A stretch of 64,000 nt of DNA from Mycoplasmopsis columbina (GTDB lineage Bacteria > Bacillota_I > Bacilli_A > Mycoplasmatales > Metamycoplasmataceae). Positions 10,659 through 23,905 of the stretch are shown in pieces. The stretch's first letter is position 1. Every line of letters starts with the position of its first letter. Location of the stretch: positions 496,001 to 560,000 of the forward strand of contig NZ_LR215041.1 of assembly GCF_900660685.1 (NCBI RefSeq). Direction: 5' to 3'. Position numbers and translations under genes: made by a program. The notes under the pieces were generated by a model, which had not been told where the DNA came from, did not search any database, and saw only the letters and a program-made list of their open reading frames with translations.

Positions 10659-11579
10659 ATGAAAAAACAAAATCTAGAATACATCATTCAACACTCTTTA
10701 GAGCAAAACAAAGTCAATCATTGTTATTTATTAAAAAGTTATGAAAAAGTTAATTTTGATAAATCTATATTATTTATAATAAATGCTTTAAATAAGTCAA
10801 ACTTAAAAAATTTAAATCAAGAAAATTTGCCTGCTAATATTGTTGTTTTTAACAAAAGCGATAACGGAAATTTGGCTTTGGAAAAAGAAGAAATAGTTAA
10901 ACAATTTGAACTAACTTCACTTTCAACTTTTCAAGAAAATCAATATAAATTTTTAGTTTTTGAAAATATTGATCAAGCTTCAAATGCGGCTTTAAATTCA
11001 TTATTAAAAACCATTGAAAATCCATCGAAAAATGTAATTTTTATTTTAACAACTAACAAATTTAATAAAGTACTAAGCACAATAAAATCGCGTTCAATGA
11101 TTATTAATATTCCATCCACTAATAAAAAGGAAATTGAAAAAAAATTATTGAATAACAATTTATCTCCTAGAGAGAGCTATTTATTTGCGCAAATTTTCAC
11201 AGATACCAAGCAAATTCTAAGTACTATTAAGCCATACACTTTAGATACTTTTTTAGAATTAAAAAATGTTGTCGAAAACTCATTCAAAAATCCATATTTT
11301 TTATATGCATATTTAATTCAATATTTAAAAAAAGATACAAAACAAGATTTTTTAAATCTTATCTATGCTCTTAAATATTTTTATAGTTTAAGTTGAAATG
11401 CTGAAAAAAATGAAGATGAAGAATTAAAAAATTTAGCGAAAAAAATGAAAAATGCAAATTTTGACTTATACGACTGTTTTATTGTTATTTCTGATTTTTT
11501 GAATAATCAAGATAGTAATCTGAACTTCTTTTTACAAGCTGAAAAAATGTTAATAAAATTAATGGAGATTTATGTCTAA
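10659..11579 (+). CDS. holB: DNA polymerase III delta-prime-like subunit
   Basis: The 306-residue product belongs to the clamp-loader family but lacks a P-loop at the N-terminus (HCYLLKSYEKVN), as expected for delta-prime. It keeps the arginine-finger region in STIKSRSMI and the LLKTIENPSKNVIFILTT block. A UGA-Trp at 11394 is followed by a 60-residue helical tail that earlier code-11 calls would drop. Its start is one base past the tmk stop, and its stop overlaps rsmI by 8 nt. It would assemble with DnaX and delta to load the clamp. Confidence 0.9.
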
Positions 11580-12297
11580 AATTTACATTGTTGGTACTCC
11601 TATTGGAAACATGAAAGATATAACTTTAAGAGCTTTAGAAACTTTAAAAATGGTAGATGTTATAGCATGTGAGGATACACGTGTAACTGCTAAATTACTC
11701 AACTATTGGGAAATAAACAAAAAACTGTTTTCATATAATAAAAACAATGAAAAAAATTCTGCAGATGGGTTGATTAAAATAGTACAAGAAGAGAATTTAA
11801 GTGTTGCACTAGTTAGTGATGCTGGTATGCCTTTAATTAGTGATCCAGGTTTTGAACTTGTAAAAAAAGCTAGAGAAAATAATATTGAAATTGAAATTAT
11901 TCCTGGTGTTAATGCTGCAATTACCACATTAGCACTTAGTTCATTAGCCAGCACATTTGTTTTTTTAGGATTCCCGAAAGAAAAAAGCAAACAAAGACAA
12001 GATCAATTGAAAGAAATGACTAGTGAACATGCTTATATTTTTTATGTTGCTCCACATAAATTAATGAGTTTTTTAGCTGATATTGAAACCATCCATCAAG
12101 ATAATATTGAAATTTTCTTGGCTAAAGAATTAACAAAGATGTTTGAAAAACATTTTTCCGGTAATGTTTATAAGATCAAAGAAGAACTTTCTTCTAGTTC
12201 ATTAAAAGGTGAATTCACAATGGTTTTGAAATTAAAAACTATTAAAAAAACAAAAATTAATAAATATGCTCATTTTTCAAAAAATAATTTAATTTAA
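11572..12297 (+). CDS. rsmI: 16S rRNA (cytidine-2'-O)-methyltransferase RsmI
   Basis: Methylates C1402 of 16S rRNA in the decoding centre using SAM. The 241-residue tetrapyrrole-methylase fold begins IYIVGTPIGNMKDIT. It continues with ACEDTR, LVSDAGMPLISDPG and PGVNAAITTLALS, and later FLAKELTKMFEKH. It is the last gene of the dnaX operon and is followed by a clear terminator. Its SAM would come from MetK, encoded at 27760. Confidence 0.95.
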   Translation: MSKIYIVGTPIGNMKDITLRALETLKMVDVIACEDTRVTAKLLNYWEINKKLFSYNKNNEKNSADGLIKIVQEENLSVALVSDAGMPLISDPGFELVKKARENNIEIEIIPGVNAAITTLALSSLASTFVFLGFPKEKSKQRQDQLKEMTSEHAYIFYVAPHKLMSFLADIETIHQDNIEIFLAKELTKMFEKHFSGNVYKIKEELSSSSLKGEFTMVLKLKTIKKTKINKYAHFSKNNLI

Positions 12298-12338
12298 AAA
12301 CAAACTCAAAATTCTTACTTTGCAAAGTTTGTTTTTTT
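12296..12338 (+). terminator. Terminator of the dnaX-rsmI operon
   Basis: AAACAAACT just after the rsmI stop pairs with AGTTTGTTT near 12326-12334, followed by seven T. Confidence 0.75.
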
Positions 12339-12427
12339 ATATTTCTTATATAATAATTAAATTAATTAACTAATCATTACTTTTCTTATTATTAATCATT
12401 TATTAATTTGTGTTTAAGGAGTTATTT

Positions 12428-14083
12428 ATGAGAGATAATCACATTAATCTTTTTGCGCTTGGTGGCTTAGATGAAAATGGCAAAAACTGCTATGTTTTAG
12501 AGTACAACGACAAAATTTATATCATTAATTCAGGTACTAAAATTCCTATTAATTCTAATAATGGAGTTGATACTTTAATCCCTTCTTTTGATTATTTAAT
12601 TAAAAATAAACACAAAATTGAAGGAATTTTTATCACTGACGTAAAAAATGAAACTTTTAGTGCTTTACCTTGATTATTAATGAAGTTACCTGATTTAAAA
12701 ATTTATACTTCAGAATTCAATAAAATAATGATCTTGGATCGTTTGTCAAAATACAAAATCGCCAATGCTGCATATAAAGTTTTTGTTATGAAAAGTGTTA
12801 CCAAAGTTGGTGAAATTTTTGTTCAACCAATTGAACTTGCAGGATCAATGCCAGGACATTTAGGCTTTGATTTTATTACTCCAAATGGTGACATACTTTT
12901 CATGTTTAACTTTGTTGAAGGTGATTTAGGAATTTATGGCAAGTTAAATTTTCAAGAACTAGCAAAAAATTTTCAAAAAAGAAAACTATTAGCTTTAGTT
13001 GTGGACGCAGGAAGAGCTAACTATGCTGGCAAAGCATTTGATAAAATTTCACTTCCTATTTCAATTCGCGAAGTTTTTCTAAAAGCTAAAGAAAATGAAA
13101 GAATTATTATCGGCGCCTATGATGAAGAAATGGCAGCTATTCAACAAATTTTAGATTTAGCATATCAAACTAGTCGTCCTATTGTAACTTATGGAAAAAC
13201 TTATGGTCAAGTTTTTGAATTAATTAGACGTAAATATCCTGATTTAAAATGACCAAAATTAGTTGATTATAAAAACGCTAATAAAACTAATAATGCAGTT
13301 ATTTTAGTCACTGGATCAATCGAAAGACTTTATTCAAGATTTTTAAGAATAACAGATAACAACGATGTGTTTTTAAAATTGCAAAAAAATGATAATGTAA
13401 TTTTTCTTGCTCCAGCAATTAATGGTCTAGAAAGTTTAGAAGCTGTAACTTTAGATGAAATAGCTCGTATTACTCCAAAAATTAGTGATGTTACTGCTAC
13501 AGAATTTTATAGACATCGTCCCGCAAGACAAGATTTAATTGATCTAGTTAATATTACTAAACCTGAATATGTAATTCCTGTTCAAGGACTTTATAGATAT
13601 TTAACTGATGCAGCAAGATATATTTCACAAGAAACAAAATTTAACCAAAATCACTGTTTATTGCTTCAAAATGGAAAAATTGCACACTTTATCAATGGTA
13701 AGTTAGCTTCAACTAAAGGTAAAGTGAAAGAAATAGGTGAAACTATTATTGATGGTTTTGGAATTGGTGATATTTCTTCTGAAGTTATCACTGAAAGAGA
13801 ACTATTAGGAAGAGATGGTGTTATTCTTGTTTCAGGACTCTACAATAGCAAAACAAAACTAATTACTTCAAAATTGCAAATTAATTTTGTCGGTGTAATT
13901 GATAAAGAAAATAAAAAAGAAGCACAGGAAATTATTAAAGCTTCTTTAGCAAAAATTCTTGACACAGATCAATTTGACGGCCTTAAAGATTTTCAAAATC
14001 GAGCACGTCAAGTAATTAAACGTAAAATTTTTAAAACTTTTGACAAAGAACCAATGGTTATTGTGTCTTTAGTTCAAATGTAG
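12428..14083 (+). CDS. RNase J-family protein with lost metal-binding residues
   Basis: The 551-residue protein has the metallo-beta-lactamase/beta-CASP layout of RNase J along its whole length, including the C-terminal domain and the final RQVIKRKIFKTFDKEPMV. The HxHxDH metal motif is replaced: FITDVKNETFSALP stands where FLTHGHEDHIGGIP is expected. Other ligands are also changed (MFNFVEG for TGDFKFD, PVQGLYR for PVHGEYR). It is therefore probably not a nuclease itself but a J2-like structural or RNA-binding partner of an active RNase J1 elsewhere. The start ATG 12428 follows AAGGAG at 12416-12421. An earlier TTG (12410) is unlikely. Confidence 0.88.
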
Positions 14084-14106
14084 AAAGCACTTTTTGTGCT
14101 TTTTTT
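14084..14106 (+). terminator. Terminator after the RNase J-like gene
   Basis: AAAGCAC (14084-14090) and GTGCTTT (14096-14102) form a stem followed by T residues. Confidence 0.85.
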
Positions 14107-14232
14107 GTTTTTCTAAAATAAAAAAATTGAAAAATTTTTTTTAATTTCTAAGTAACATTTCTAGTACTAAATCTTATTAATAATTTATAATAAACATATT
14201 AATATTAATTAATATAAAAATAAGGAGAGTTC

Positions 14233-17200
14233 ATGAAATTAATAAAAGTTGAAGCACATGGATTTAAGTCATTTGCTGATCCTATTTCATTGAAATTCGA
14301 TGGTGGAGTTGCCGGAATTATTGGACCAAATGGTTCTGGTAAATCAAACATTAATGATGCAATTAAATGAGTGCTTGGAGAAAGAAGTGCTAAAGAATTA
14401 CGGGGCGATAACATGGAAGATGTTATTTTTGCAGGTTCAAAAACTGCAAAACCAATGGATCGTGCCGAAGTTACTTTAACTTTTGATAATCGAGGTGGGA
14501 CTAGTGCTTTACCACATGATTTCATTACTATTAGTCGTGTTTTAGAAAGAGGAACTGGATCTAATCAATACTACTTAAATGGTGAATTATGTCGTCAAAA
14601 AGATATTAAAGACATTGCTATGGAAACTGGAATTGGTAAATCATCATTAGCCATCATTTCTCAAGGTACTGTTAGTGATATTGCCGAAGCAACTGCTGAA
14701 GAAAGAAAGGCAATTTTTGAAGAAGCAGCTGGGGTTTCAAAATATAAATTTAGAAAAAAAGAAGCTCTAAGTAAGTTGGAAAAAACCGAACATGGTTTAG
14801 AAAAAATTAGACTTGTTATTGCTGAAATTGAAAAAAAATTAGTGCCTTTAAGAAAGCAAGCTGAAAAAGCAAAAGTTTTTATTGCCAAAAGTGAAGAATT
14901 AAAACAAGTAGAAGTTGGTTTATTAGTTGATAATATTCAAACCTTTGGTAAAAAATTTGATGAATTAACTGTTGAATTAGAAGGTGTTTTAGAAACTAAA
15001 AACGATCTTGAATCAAGAATTGAAAGTTTAAGTGTTAAAATCAACCAAGCTGAAGCTCTTAAAGCAGAGGAAGAAGCAGAATTAAGAAAATTATCAAAAG
15101 AACTTGACACTGTTAAAGAAAGACACACAAGTATTAGTATGATTTTGGCTCGTCAAAATGAAAGACACAAATTAATTGCCTCAGGTGAAAAAGCAGCTAA
15201 TTTAGATGAGCAAATTGCTTCATATCGTGCTTTGATTGAATCACATGGTAATAGATTAAAAGCTGTTGAAAGAGATATTATTGCAATTGAAAATAGAATT
15301 AGTGAAAATTCACAATTAATTGAAGATTACCATCGTGAAATTAATAACGTTAATATTTCAATTAACAAAAAAACCAGTGAATTAACCAAAGTCGAAACTT
15401 TATTAAGCAGCTTAAAACAGCAAAAAGAAAATCATGGTTTACTTCATAAAGGAACTAAAACCATTATCGAAAACAAAACTCTTTTTGGTAAGACCTTAAA
15501 AGGAACAGTTGCGGATTTAATCAAAGTTGATTTAGAATATGTGCCTGCAATTAATGCAATTTTAGCTAATGCAATTCAAAATATTGTTGTCGATAAGAGT
15601 GAAACAGCTGTGAAAGCAGTTAACTTCTTAAAACAAAATAATGGTGGTAGAGCTACTTTTATTCCTTTAGCTTCAATTCAACCTAAATCAGTTAGAGACG
15701 ATTTAGTTTTAGCAATTCAAGGTCATACTGGCTTTGTGGGCATTGCTAATGAACTTGTTAAAGTAGACGTGCAGTATGACATTTTAAATAAATTCTTACT
15801 TGGAAATGTTATTGTAGCTGCTGACATTGAAAGTGCTAATTCTATTGCCAATATTTTGGAACGTCGTTACATGGTTGTAACTTTAGAAGGTGACATTATT
15901 AGAGCCGGTGGAGTTATCACTGGTGGGGTACAAAATAATACTCAAACAATTTTAGGATTAGACGAAAAAATAGCTGAATTAGAAAAATTAATCCCTGGAT
16001 TAAGAGCAGCTAAACATTCATTTGATGCTAAACTAAATGAAATTTCAAATTATCGTCGTTCTGCTCTTGAATTAGCTAACGAATATAAACAACAATTACA
16101 TGCTTTAAAAGTTAAAAAAGCAAGTGAACAAGAATTATTTGACGAATTCAATATTAAATATAAAGAGTTGGCAAATAAAACTATTGAATTAGACAATGTT
16201 GAATTGTCAGTTAAGAGTGAAGAAGCAGATTTAGAAGTTTTACAAAGTCAATTAATTGCTTTAGATGCTCAATTTAAAGTTAAAGGTGAAACAGTAGCTC
16301 GTTTATCAACTGAAATTAAATTATTTAATAATAATCGTGCGGATTTTCAAACTAGTTTGAACAAATTAAACAGTTCTTTTGCTGAAAAAATGACACAAAA
16401 AGAAAGATCAAAATTAATTTTAGAACAATCAAGAGAACGTCTTTCTGCTCAATATAAAATGACTTTTGAATCAGCACAAGAAAACTTTAAACTTGAATTA
16501 AATAGAGAACAAGCTGAAGAAATTGTTAGAGAATTACGTGAAGAAATTGATGCTTTAGGCTCAGTTAACTTAGAATCTCTTCAAAATCTTGTAGAAGAAG
16601 AAAACAGATATAATGAATTAGCAGAGAATGAAAAAGAATTGGCAGAAGCTAAAGATTCTCTTGATGCTGCTATTGCAGAAATGGATAAAATTATCATTAA
16701 CAGACTTACAAATATTGTAAATGACGTAAATGATGAATTCAACAATGTCTTTAGAAGTATGTTCGGTGGTGGACAAGCTAAACTATACTTTACTGATCCA
16801 AAAAATATTTTAGAATCAGGTGTTGAAATTGAAGCACAACCTCCTGGAAAAAATATTAAAAATCTCAAACTTTTCTCTGGTGGAGAAAAATCATTGATTG
16901 CTATTTCACTTTTATTTGGTATTTTAAAAGCAAGACCGCTTCCTTTATGTATTCTAGATGAAGTTGAAGCAGCGCTTGATGAGGCTAATGTTGTACGTTA
17001 TGCTGAATACTTACAACAATTAAAAGCTAAAACTCAATTCCTTGTTATTACACACCGTCATGGAACTATGAGTCGTGTTGATGCTTTATTTGGGGCTACA
17101 ATGCAAACAAGAGGTGTTACTTCATTCTTTAGCCTTCAATTAGAAGAAGCTAAAAAATTAGTTCAAGATGAACAAAAAGACTATGATGAATTAGAAAAAG

Positions 17201-17250
17201 GATCTAAATCTTTGAGCCAAAATGAAGTACTTGAATTAATAACAGAATAA
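14233..17250 (+). CDS. smc: Chromosome partition protein Smc
   Basis: SMC ATPase that condenses and separates chromosomes with ScpA and ScpB. The true start is ATG 14233 after AAGGAGAG, upstream of a UGA-Trp in DAIKWVLGERS. The 1005-residue product has Walker A IIGPNGSGKSN near 29-39. Long coiled coils of Lys/Glu-rich helices follow, with a hinge around residues 415-560 (TLKGTVADLIKVDLEYVPAI, then GGVITGGVQNN). The C-terminal signature is LFSGGEKSLIAIS near 877 with Walker B CILDEVEAALDEAN. It is shorter than the 1,180-residue Bacillus protein because of shortened coiled coils, as in other mycoplasmas. It is monocistronic. Confidence 0.96.
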
Positions 17251-17258
17251 TTAAAATT

Positions 17259-17285
17259 AATAAGCATTGTTATGCTTATTTTTTA
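17259..17285 (+). terminator. smc terminator
   Basis: AATAAGCA (17259-17266) pairs with TGCTTATT (17273-17280), followed by TTTT. Confidence 0.8.
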
Positions 17286-17314
17286 TAAAAAAACTAATAA
17301 CTTACGTTATTAGT
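17286..17314 (-). terminator. rluB terminator
   Basis: ACTAATAAC (17293-17301) pairs with GTTATTAGT (17306-17314). On the minus strand the stem ends in a U-run. The stem overlaps the stop codon of the pseudouridine synthase. Confidence 0.8.
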
Positions 17315-18002
17315 TAATTTTAATTTTTACGTATTCGCCTATTTTTAAGTTGAAATCATCTAGATTTCATTTATCAAATTTTGTTCGATGCAAATCTATT
17401 ACATCATAATTAAGAGTTGCGAGCATTCTTTTTACTTGATGATATTTGCCTTCTTGAATTTCTAATTCAATTTTATTATTTTCAATTATTTTTGCTTTAG
17501 ATTCTTTCAAAGGCTTTCCATCAAGAACAATTCCTTTTTCAAGCTTTAACAAGTCATTTTGGTCAAAATTTTTATTTAAAGTTACTAAATATGTTTTTCA
17601 TACTTCTTTTTTACTTGAAGTCAATTCATGATTTAATTTGCCATCATTTGAAATAAGAATTAGACCTGTTGTATCTTTATCTAAACGACCAAAGGTATTT
17701 AAGCCTTTGATATTTTTATCAACTTCATCTAAAATGTCATAAATAGTTTGTCCTTCTTTATTATCATGAGAACAAATTACACCTTTTGGTTTATTCATTA
17801 AAAAATAAACTAATTGCTCTATATTTAAGACAATATCATCAATTTTGATTTGATCAATTTCAATATCAATTTTAATCAATTCATTAATTACTACATCATT
17901 GACTTTAATTCTTTTTTCTTTAATTAATTTTTTTACTTCTGAACGTGAAAAATGTGAATAGTTTGCAATGATTTTTTCAATTCTCTCTTTTTTAGAGAAC
18001 AT
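17310..18002 (-). CDS. rluB: Pseudouridine synthase, RluB/RsuA family
   Basis: A 230-residue rRNA pseudouridine synthase. An N-terminal S4 RNA-binding domain (SHFSRSEVKKLIKEKRIKV) leads to MNKPKGVICSHD and the catalytic GRLDKDTTGLILISNDG, whose Asp is the nucleophile. YHQVKRMLATL is typical of the RsuA/RluB group. UGA-Trp codons interrupt a code-11 reading. The ATG overlaps the obg stop by one base, so it is the second gene of an obg-rluB operon. Whether it modifies 16S or 23S rRNA cannot be told from sequence. Confidence 0.88.
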
Positions 18003-19273
18003 TAACTAAAATCTCCATCTCATTCAAATTCAAAATCAAAAATTCTTACTGTATCACCTGTTTCAATACCTTTAGCAAGTAATTCATCTCATACACCAAT
18101 ATTTTTTAATTTCTGATTAAAACGTAATAAATTATCATATGTGTTAATTGGATTACGATCATAAATGTATTGGATTCTAGGACCAGAAATTTCAAAGAAA
18201 CCCCGATATGGATTGGTGATTTTGAAATCTTCCTCTAAGGTAATTTCCACAACTTCTTCATTTTCTTCATTTTCTTCAACTGGTTTCAATTTATTTACTT
18301 CTATTAATTTTCAAAGTTTTTCTTTTAATTCATCTAAGTTGCTTCTTTCAAGAGCACTAATTGAAACTAAATGAACCTTTGGATATTTTTCTTTAAATTT
18401 CTCTAAATTAGCTTCATACGCATCCATATCCGCTTTATTTGCAATTACTAATTGTTCTTTCTTTTCAAGTTGTAAACTATATGATTTTAATTCTTCATTA
18501 ATAACTTCATAATCTTCAATTGGATTTTTATATTCACTACCAAAATCAATAATATGAGCAATAACTCTACATCTTTCAATGTGTCTTAAAAATTGATGTC
18601 CTAGTCCTTTACCTAAAGATGCACCTTTAATTAATCCAGGTAAATCTGCAACAGTAAATGAATTTTCATAAAATTTTACTAAGCCTAATTGTGGAACTAA
18701 TGTTGTAAATTCATATTCAGCAATTTTAGCTTTAGCATTTGATAAAGCAGAAAGTAAAGTACTCTTACCAGCACTTGGCTTTCCCACTACGCCAACATCA
18801 GCCATTACTTTCAAAATAATTTCTGCTTCATATTTTTCACCTTTGATACCATTTTCACTAATTCTTGGTGCTGTGTTTCTTGGAGTTTTAAATTTCATAT
18901 TCCCTCTACCACCATCACCACCTTTAGCCACTAAATATTCTTTTGCTTCAATAATATCTGCAACAACTTTACCTTTATTGTAAATAATTGTTCCCAATGG
19001 CACTTTTACATATGTATCTTTACCAGCAGCACCATAAAGATTTTTTGGTCCGCCTTTAACTCCATCTTCAGCAACGATTTTTTTACTTCCATAAAGTGAA
19101 AGTAAGGTATTTTTTCCTGGATCACCTACGAAATAGATGTTTCCGCCACGCCCACCATCTCCACCATCTGGACCACCTTTATCAACATGAGCCTCACGAC
19201 GGAAAGAAATCATTCCGTCTCCACCTTTTCCAGCTTGTAAAGTAATTTTAATTTGATCAATAAAACGTGCCAT
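18002..19273 (-). CDS. obg: Ribosome-assembly GTPase Obg/CgtA
   Basis: An essential GTPase of 50S assembly and stress response. The 423-residue protein has the glycine-rich Obg fold at its N-terminus ([31 protein letters not shown]). A G domain follows with G1 GKPSAGKST near 163, G3 [10 protein letters not shown] and G4 NKAD. The C-terminal OCT domain is reached through the UGA-Trp at 18311 ([16 protein letters not shown]). The RBS is AAGGAGC. A long untranslated stretch separates it from the HAD gene upstream. Confidence 0.96.
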
Positions 19274-19360
19274 TTTTGCTCCTTTTTTTTGATTTTGAAT
19301 ATTAGATTAATAATTTTACATTATAAAGATAAAAAATCATTTTGAAAGTCATTAACAAAT

Positions 19361-19381
19361 AAAAAAGCACTATTGTGCTTA
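19361..19381 (-). terminator. Terminator of the HAD hydrolase gene
   Basis: AGCAC (19367-19371) pairs with GTGCT (19376-19380). The A-run at 19362-19367 becomes a U-run on the minus strand. Confidence 0.7.
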
Positions 19382-20182
19382 TTTATTTAGCTTATCTAGA
19401 TAATCAAGTACAGCATAACCTAAACCATGTTCATTTACATCTTTGGTTATATTGTTTGCTTTTTCTTTAACTTCGTCCTTTGCATTATTCATTACATATG
19501 AATGATAAAAACGTTTAAACATTGAAAAATCATTTTCGCTATCACCAATAACCATTACGTCATCAGCATTTACATGATTAAAAACGTTTTCTAACATTCA
19601 AGAAATTGCTCTACCTTTTGAGGCACCATATGAAAGAATTTCAATATTCATGTGTGTTTTAATAATTTTGCAATCTAATTGTTCTAAATTTTTAATTAAT
19701 TCATCAATATTTTCGGTATTTTCAAAATACACTTCAATTTTTGCAACATCTTTTATATCGTTAAAATCTTTAACGATTTCAAACTGTTCGAATGATTCGC
19801 TTCTAAAGTAAATTTTGTTTAAAAATTCTTGATCTTCTTCTCTAAAAACATAGAATATTTTACTTGATCAAGCTGCAGCAGAAACATTTTTTTCTTTAAA
19901 AAGTTTAAAAATCTTCCTAACAACTTCTTTATCCAAGTACTGCTCTTTGATAAATTTTGCATTTTTGTAATCGTAAATTTGCACACCTGAAGAGCCAATA
20001 ATATAATCTGCATCTGTAAGCTTGGCTAATTTTAACATTCTTGGACAAATTGGATTGCCTGTTGCAATGTTAAAACTAATATGATTCTGTTTAATAATAC
20101 CTAAATTGAAGTTAGAAACATAAGCATCTCTTGAATAAATAGTGCCATCAACATCGCTAAATATAATTGGTTGTTTATTCAT
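19379..20182 (-). CDS. HAD-superfamily (Cof-type) phosphatase
   Basis: A 267-residue haloacid-dehalogenase-like hydrolase of the Cof/YkrA type, which removes phosphate from small sugar or cofactor phosphates. Motif I is FSDVDGTIYSRD near residue 9. Motif II is IATGNPICPR. Motif III and IV are ILSYGASKGRAISW and VMVIGDSENDFSMF. The start at 20182 follows GGGGGA. The longer frame from 20242 has no RBS. Mycoplasmas carry several such paralogues and substrate cannot be inferred. Confidence 0.88.
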
Positions 20183-20243
20183 GTGTCCCCCTAAATTTCT
20201 AAATTGCCTATAAAATAATATAAGCAAAATGAAAAAATCCAAA

Positions 20244-20276
20244 TAAAAAAATAGTATCTTTACTAAAAGATACTAT
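20244..20276 (-). terminator. Terminator of the tig-ABC-F operon
   Basis: A 10-bp perfect stem ATAGTATCTT/AAGATACTAT (20251-20260 with 20267-20276) is followed on the minus strand by a U-run. Confidence 0.85.
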
Positions 20277-20296
20277 AAATAAGTTATAAAAAATTA

Positions 20297-21910
<1,614 letters not shown>

Positions 21911-21931
21911 TTTGTTTCCTTTCTTGTTTTA

Positions 21932-23155
21932 TTAATTAACAGATAGTCTAATATCATTTTTAATTTCTTCATAAAATTCTGAATTATTATACTTTGCAAT
22001 GTAGAGAGCAATTTTTTGTGTATGTAAAATTTGAGCCACTTGTTGTAAATTTAAATTTGCTCCAGTTAAATTCACTGTATTAAAATATTCAATTTCATTT
22101 TTAGCTTCTTGCTCGCTAATTAATAAGTTGTGATCTTTTGTAACTAAATATTCAAGTAAAAGAGTAAACATTTTATATTTAGCACTATTTTCAACACGCA
22201 TCATTAAGTTTTTAACTTCAGGATCACTCATTTCTTTAATTTGACTTAAGGTTTTATCAAGCAATTCATCTTTTAACAATCTTGGATTTTCTCTAATTAC
22301 TTGCATCATTTCATATTCCAAGTTACTGTTTGAAAAATTAATAGTGTTATTTTTACCAATTTCAAAAATTGCTAATTTATAGTATCTTAACAATTCGTTG
22401 CTTGCATGATCCTTAATAAAATCTTGAAACAATTTTGTTTTAAGTTGCTCTAAATTTGTTACATCTTTAATATTTAATTGATCAATATTTTCATTTGTTA
22501 TCAAAGTCGGAACTTTTCTTTTTACTTCTATAATTTCAATAGTTCAATGGTTGTTTTCTGGATCATTTAATTCAAACTTTTCGCCAACTTTTCTACCTAA
22601 TACATTTTCATTAATTGAAAAAGAAGGCATAACTTTAGCTTCAATAATTAAATCTTTAATTGGTTGTTTATCTTGTTCTTTATTATTTTTGATTTGATAG
22701 TTCAATTTTACCAAATCACCCTTTGAAATAGGTTCTTTAACATCTGTTAAAAGAGGATATTGATTAATAAATTTTTGAAAAGAATTATTTAAAAAATTAT
22801 TATCAACTTTACGATATTCAAATGGAAAGTGATTATTTTTATAATTAATTTTTTTTAGCTCTTCATGTTCATAAAAAGCAAAGTTAATTTCTGCCTCAAA
22901 TTTTTCTGTATTAATCTCTTTTACTTCAACATTTGGAGAAACAACATTAAAAATATTTTTAAATTCTTTTTCAATGTTTTCTCTCATTTTATCCAGTTCT
23001 TTTTCAGTAACTACATTCACTGCTTCTCTTAAAATTGCATTTTGATCAATTTTTTGTTGTTTAGCAATAGCTGACAAAAGAATTTGATTTTGTATATTTT
23101 TTCATTCCTGACCACTTAAATTAATTGTTTCTTTCTTTTCTACATAATTAATCAT
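21932..23155 (-). CDS. tig: Trigger factor
   Basis: A 407-residue ribosome-associated chaperone. The N-terminal ribosome-binding part contains LSGQEWKNIQNQILL, then the FKBP-like domain (GDLVKLNYQ, VLGRKVGEKFEL) and a long helical C-terminal domain. Sequence identity to the family is loose, as usual in Mollicutes. The assignment rests on domain order and size. ATG 23155 follows AAGGAGC. A UGA-Trp at 23102 separates this start from the first conserved stretch. It precedes the ABC-F gene with a 21-bp gap. Confidence 0.85.
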
Positions 23156-23340
23156 TTCAATGCTCCTTAATTCAAAACTGCTTATTTAAGTTAATTTAAT
23201 AATTATATTTATATCTATCTATATTTAGTAGAATTATTTAAAAATTCACTATTTTTCTTTTTTAGATAATAAAAAATAGTATTTTAAAAAATCATGTTTT
23301 AAATTTACCAAAAACAGTTAAATAGAAAAAAATAATTTTT

Positions 23341-23370
23341 TTGATACACACGGCTAAGTTGTTATATAAT
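23341..23370 (+). promoter_or_regulatory. Promoter of the str operon
   Basis: TTGATA (23341-23346) and TATAAT (23365-23370) are spaced by 18 bp, a textbook housekeeping promoter. It leaves a leader of about 88 nt before rpsL. Confidence 0.75.
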
Positions 23371-23378
23371 AACACTCG

Positions 23379-23411
23379 ACTATATTTATATTTATTATTT
23401 AATAATATAGT
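23379..23411 (+). other. AT-rich hairpin in the rpsL leader
   Basis: ACTATATT (23379-23386) is perfectly repeated inverted as AATATAGT (23404-23411), followed by TTTT. It lies inside the predicted leader of rpsL. It could be an attenuator or protein-binding element, or chance in AT-rich DNA. Confidence 0.35.
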
Positions 23412-23465
23412 TTTGGACATTTTAAATTTAAAAATTATTCAATATATATAGAAGAAAGGAATTAC

Positions 23466-23882
23466 ATGCCAACAATCAATCAATTGGTTACAAATGGTAG
23501 AGTTGATAAAGTTCGTAAATCTAAAGCACCTGCTTTAAACTTAGCATTCAACTCATTACATAAAAAACAATTAAAATTGTCAGCGCCTTTTAAAAGAGGT
23601 GTATGTACAAGGGTTGCTACAGTTAAACCTAAAAAACCTAACTCAGCGTTACGTAAATACGCTCGTGTTAAATTATCAAATGGAATGGAAGTTACTGCCT
23701 ACATTGGTGGTGAAGGACATAACTTACAAGAACACTCAGTTGTATTAATTAGAGGTGGTAGAGTTAAAGACTTACCTGGGGTTAGATACCACATCGTGCG
23801 TGGAACACAAGATTTAGCCGGAGTTAACAACCGTAAACAAGGTCGTTCACTTTACGGAACTAAGAAAGAGAAAAAAAGCTAA
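23466..23882 (+). CDS. rpsL: 30S ribosomal protein S12
   Basis: A 138-residue S12 protein, part of the decoding centre. It begins [12 protein letters not shown] and has the conserved [18 protein letters not shown] and [17 protein letters not shown] blocks. The Lys of KPNSA (the position altered in streptomycin resistance elsewhere) is present. It is the first gene of the str operon, with an AGAAAGGA site before the ATG. Confidence 0.98.
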   Translation: MPTINQLVTNGRVDKVRKSKAPALNLAFNSLHKKQLKLSAPFKRGVCTRVATVKPKKPNSALRKYARVKLSNGMEVTAYIGGEGHNLQEHSVVLIRGGRVKDLPGVRYHIVRGTQDLAGVNNRKQGRSLYGTKKEKKS

Positions 23883-23905
23883 TAGCTTAAATTAAAGGAG
23901 TATAT

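Noticed and set aside
14205-14525. Antisense ORFs within smc, uvrA and other long genes (also 51607-52146, 11703-11990)
   Set aside because: They are shadows of highly conserved genes on the other strand, without RBS or homology-like motifs.
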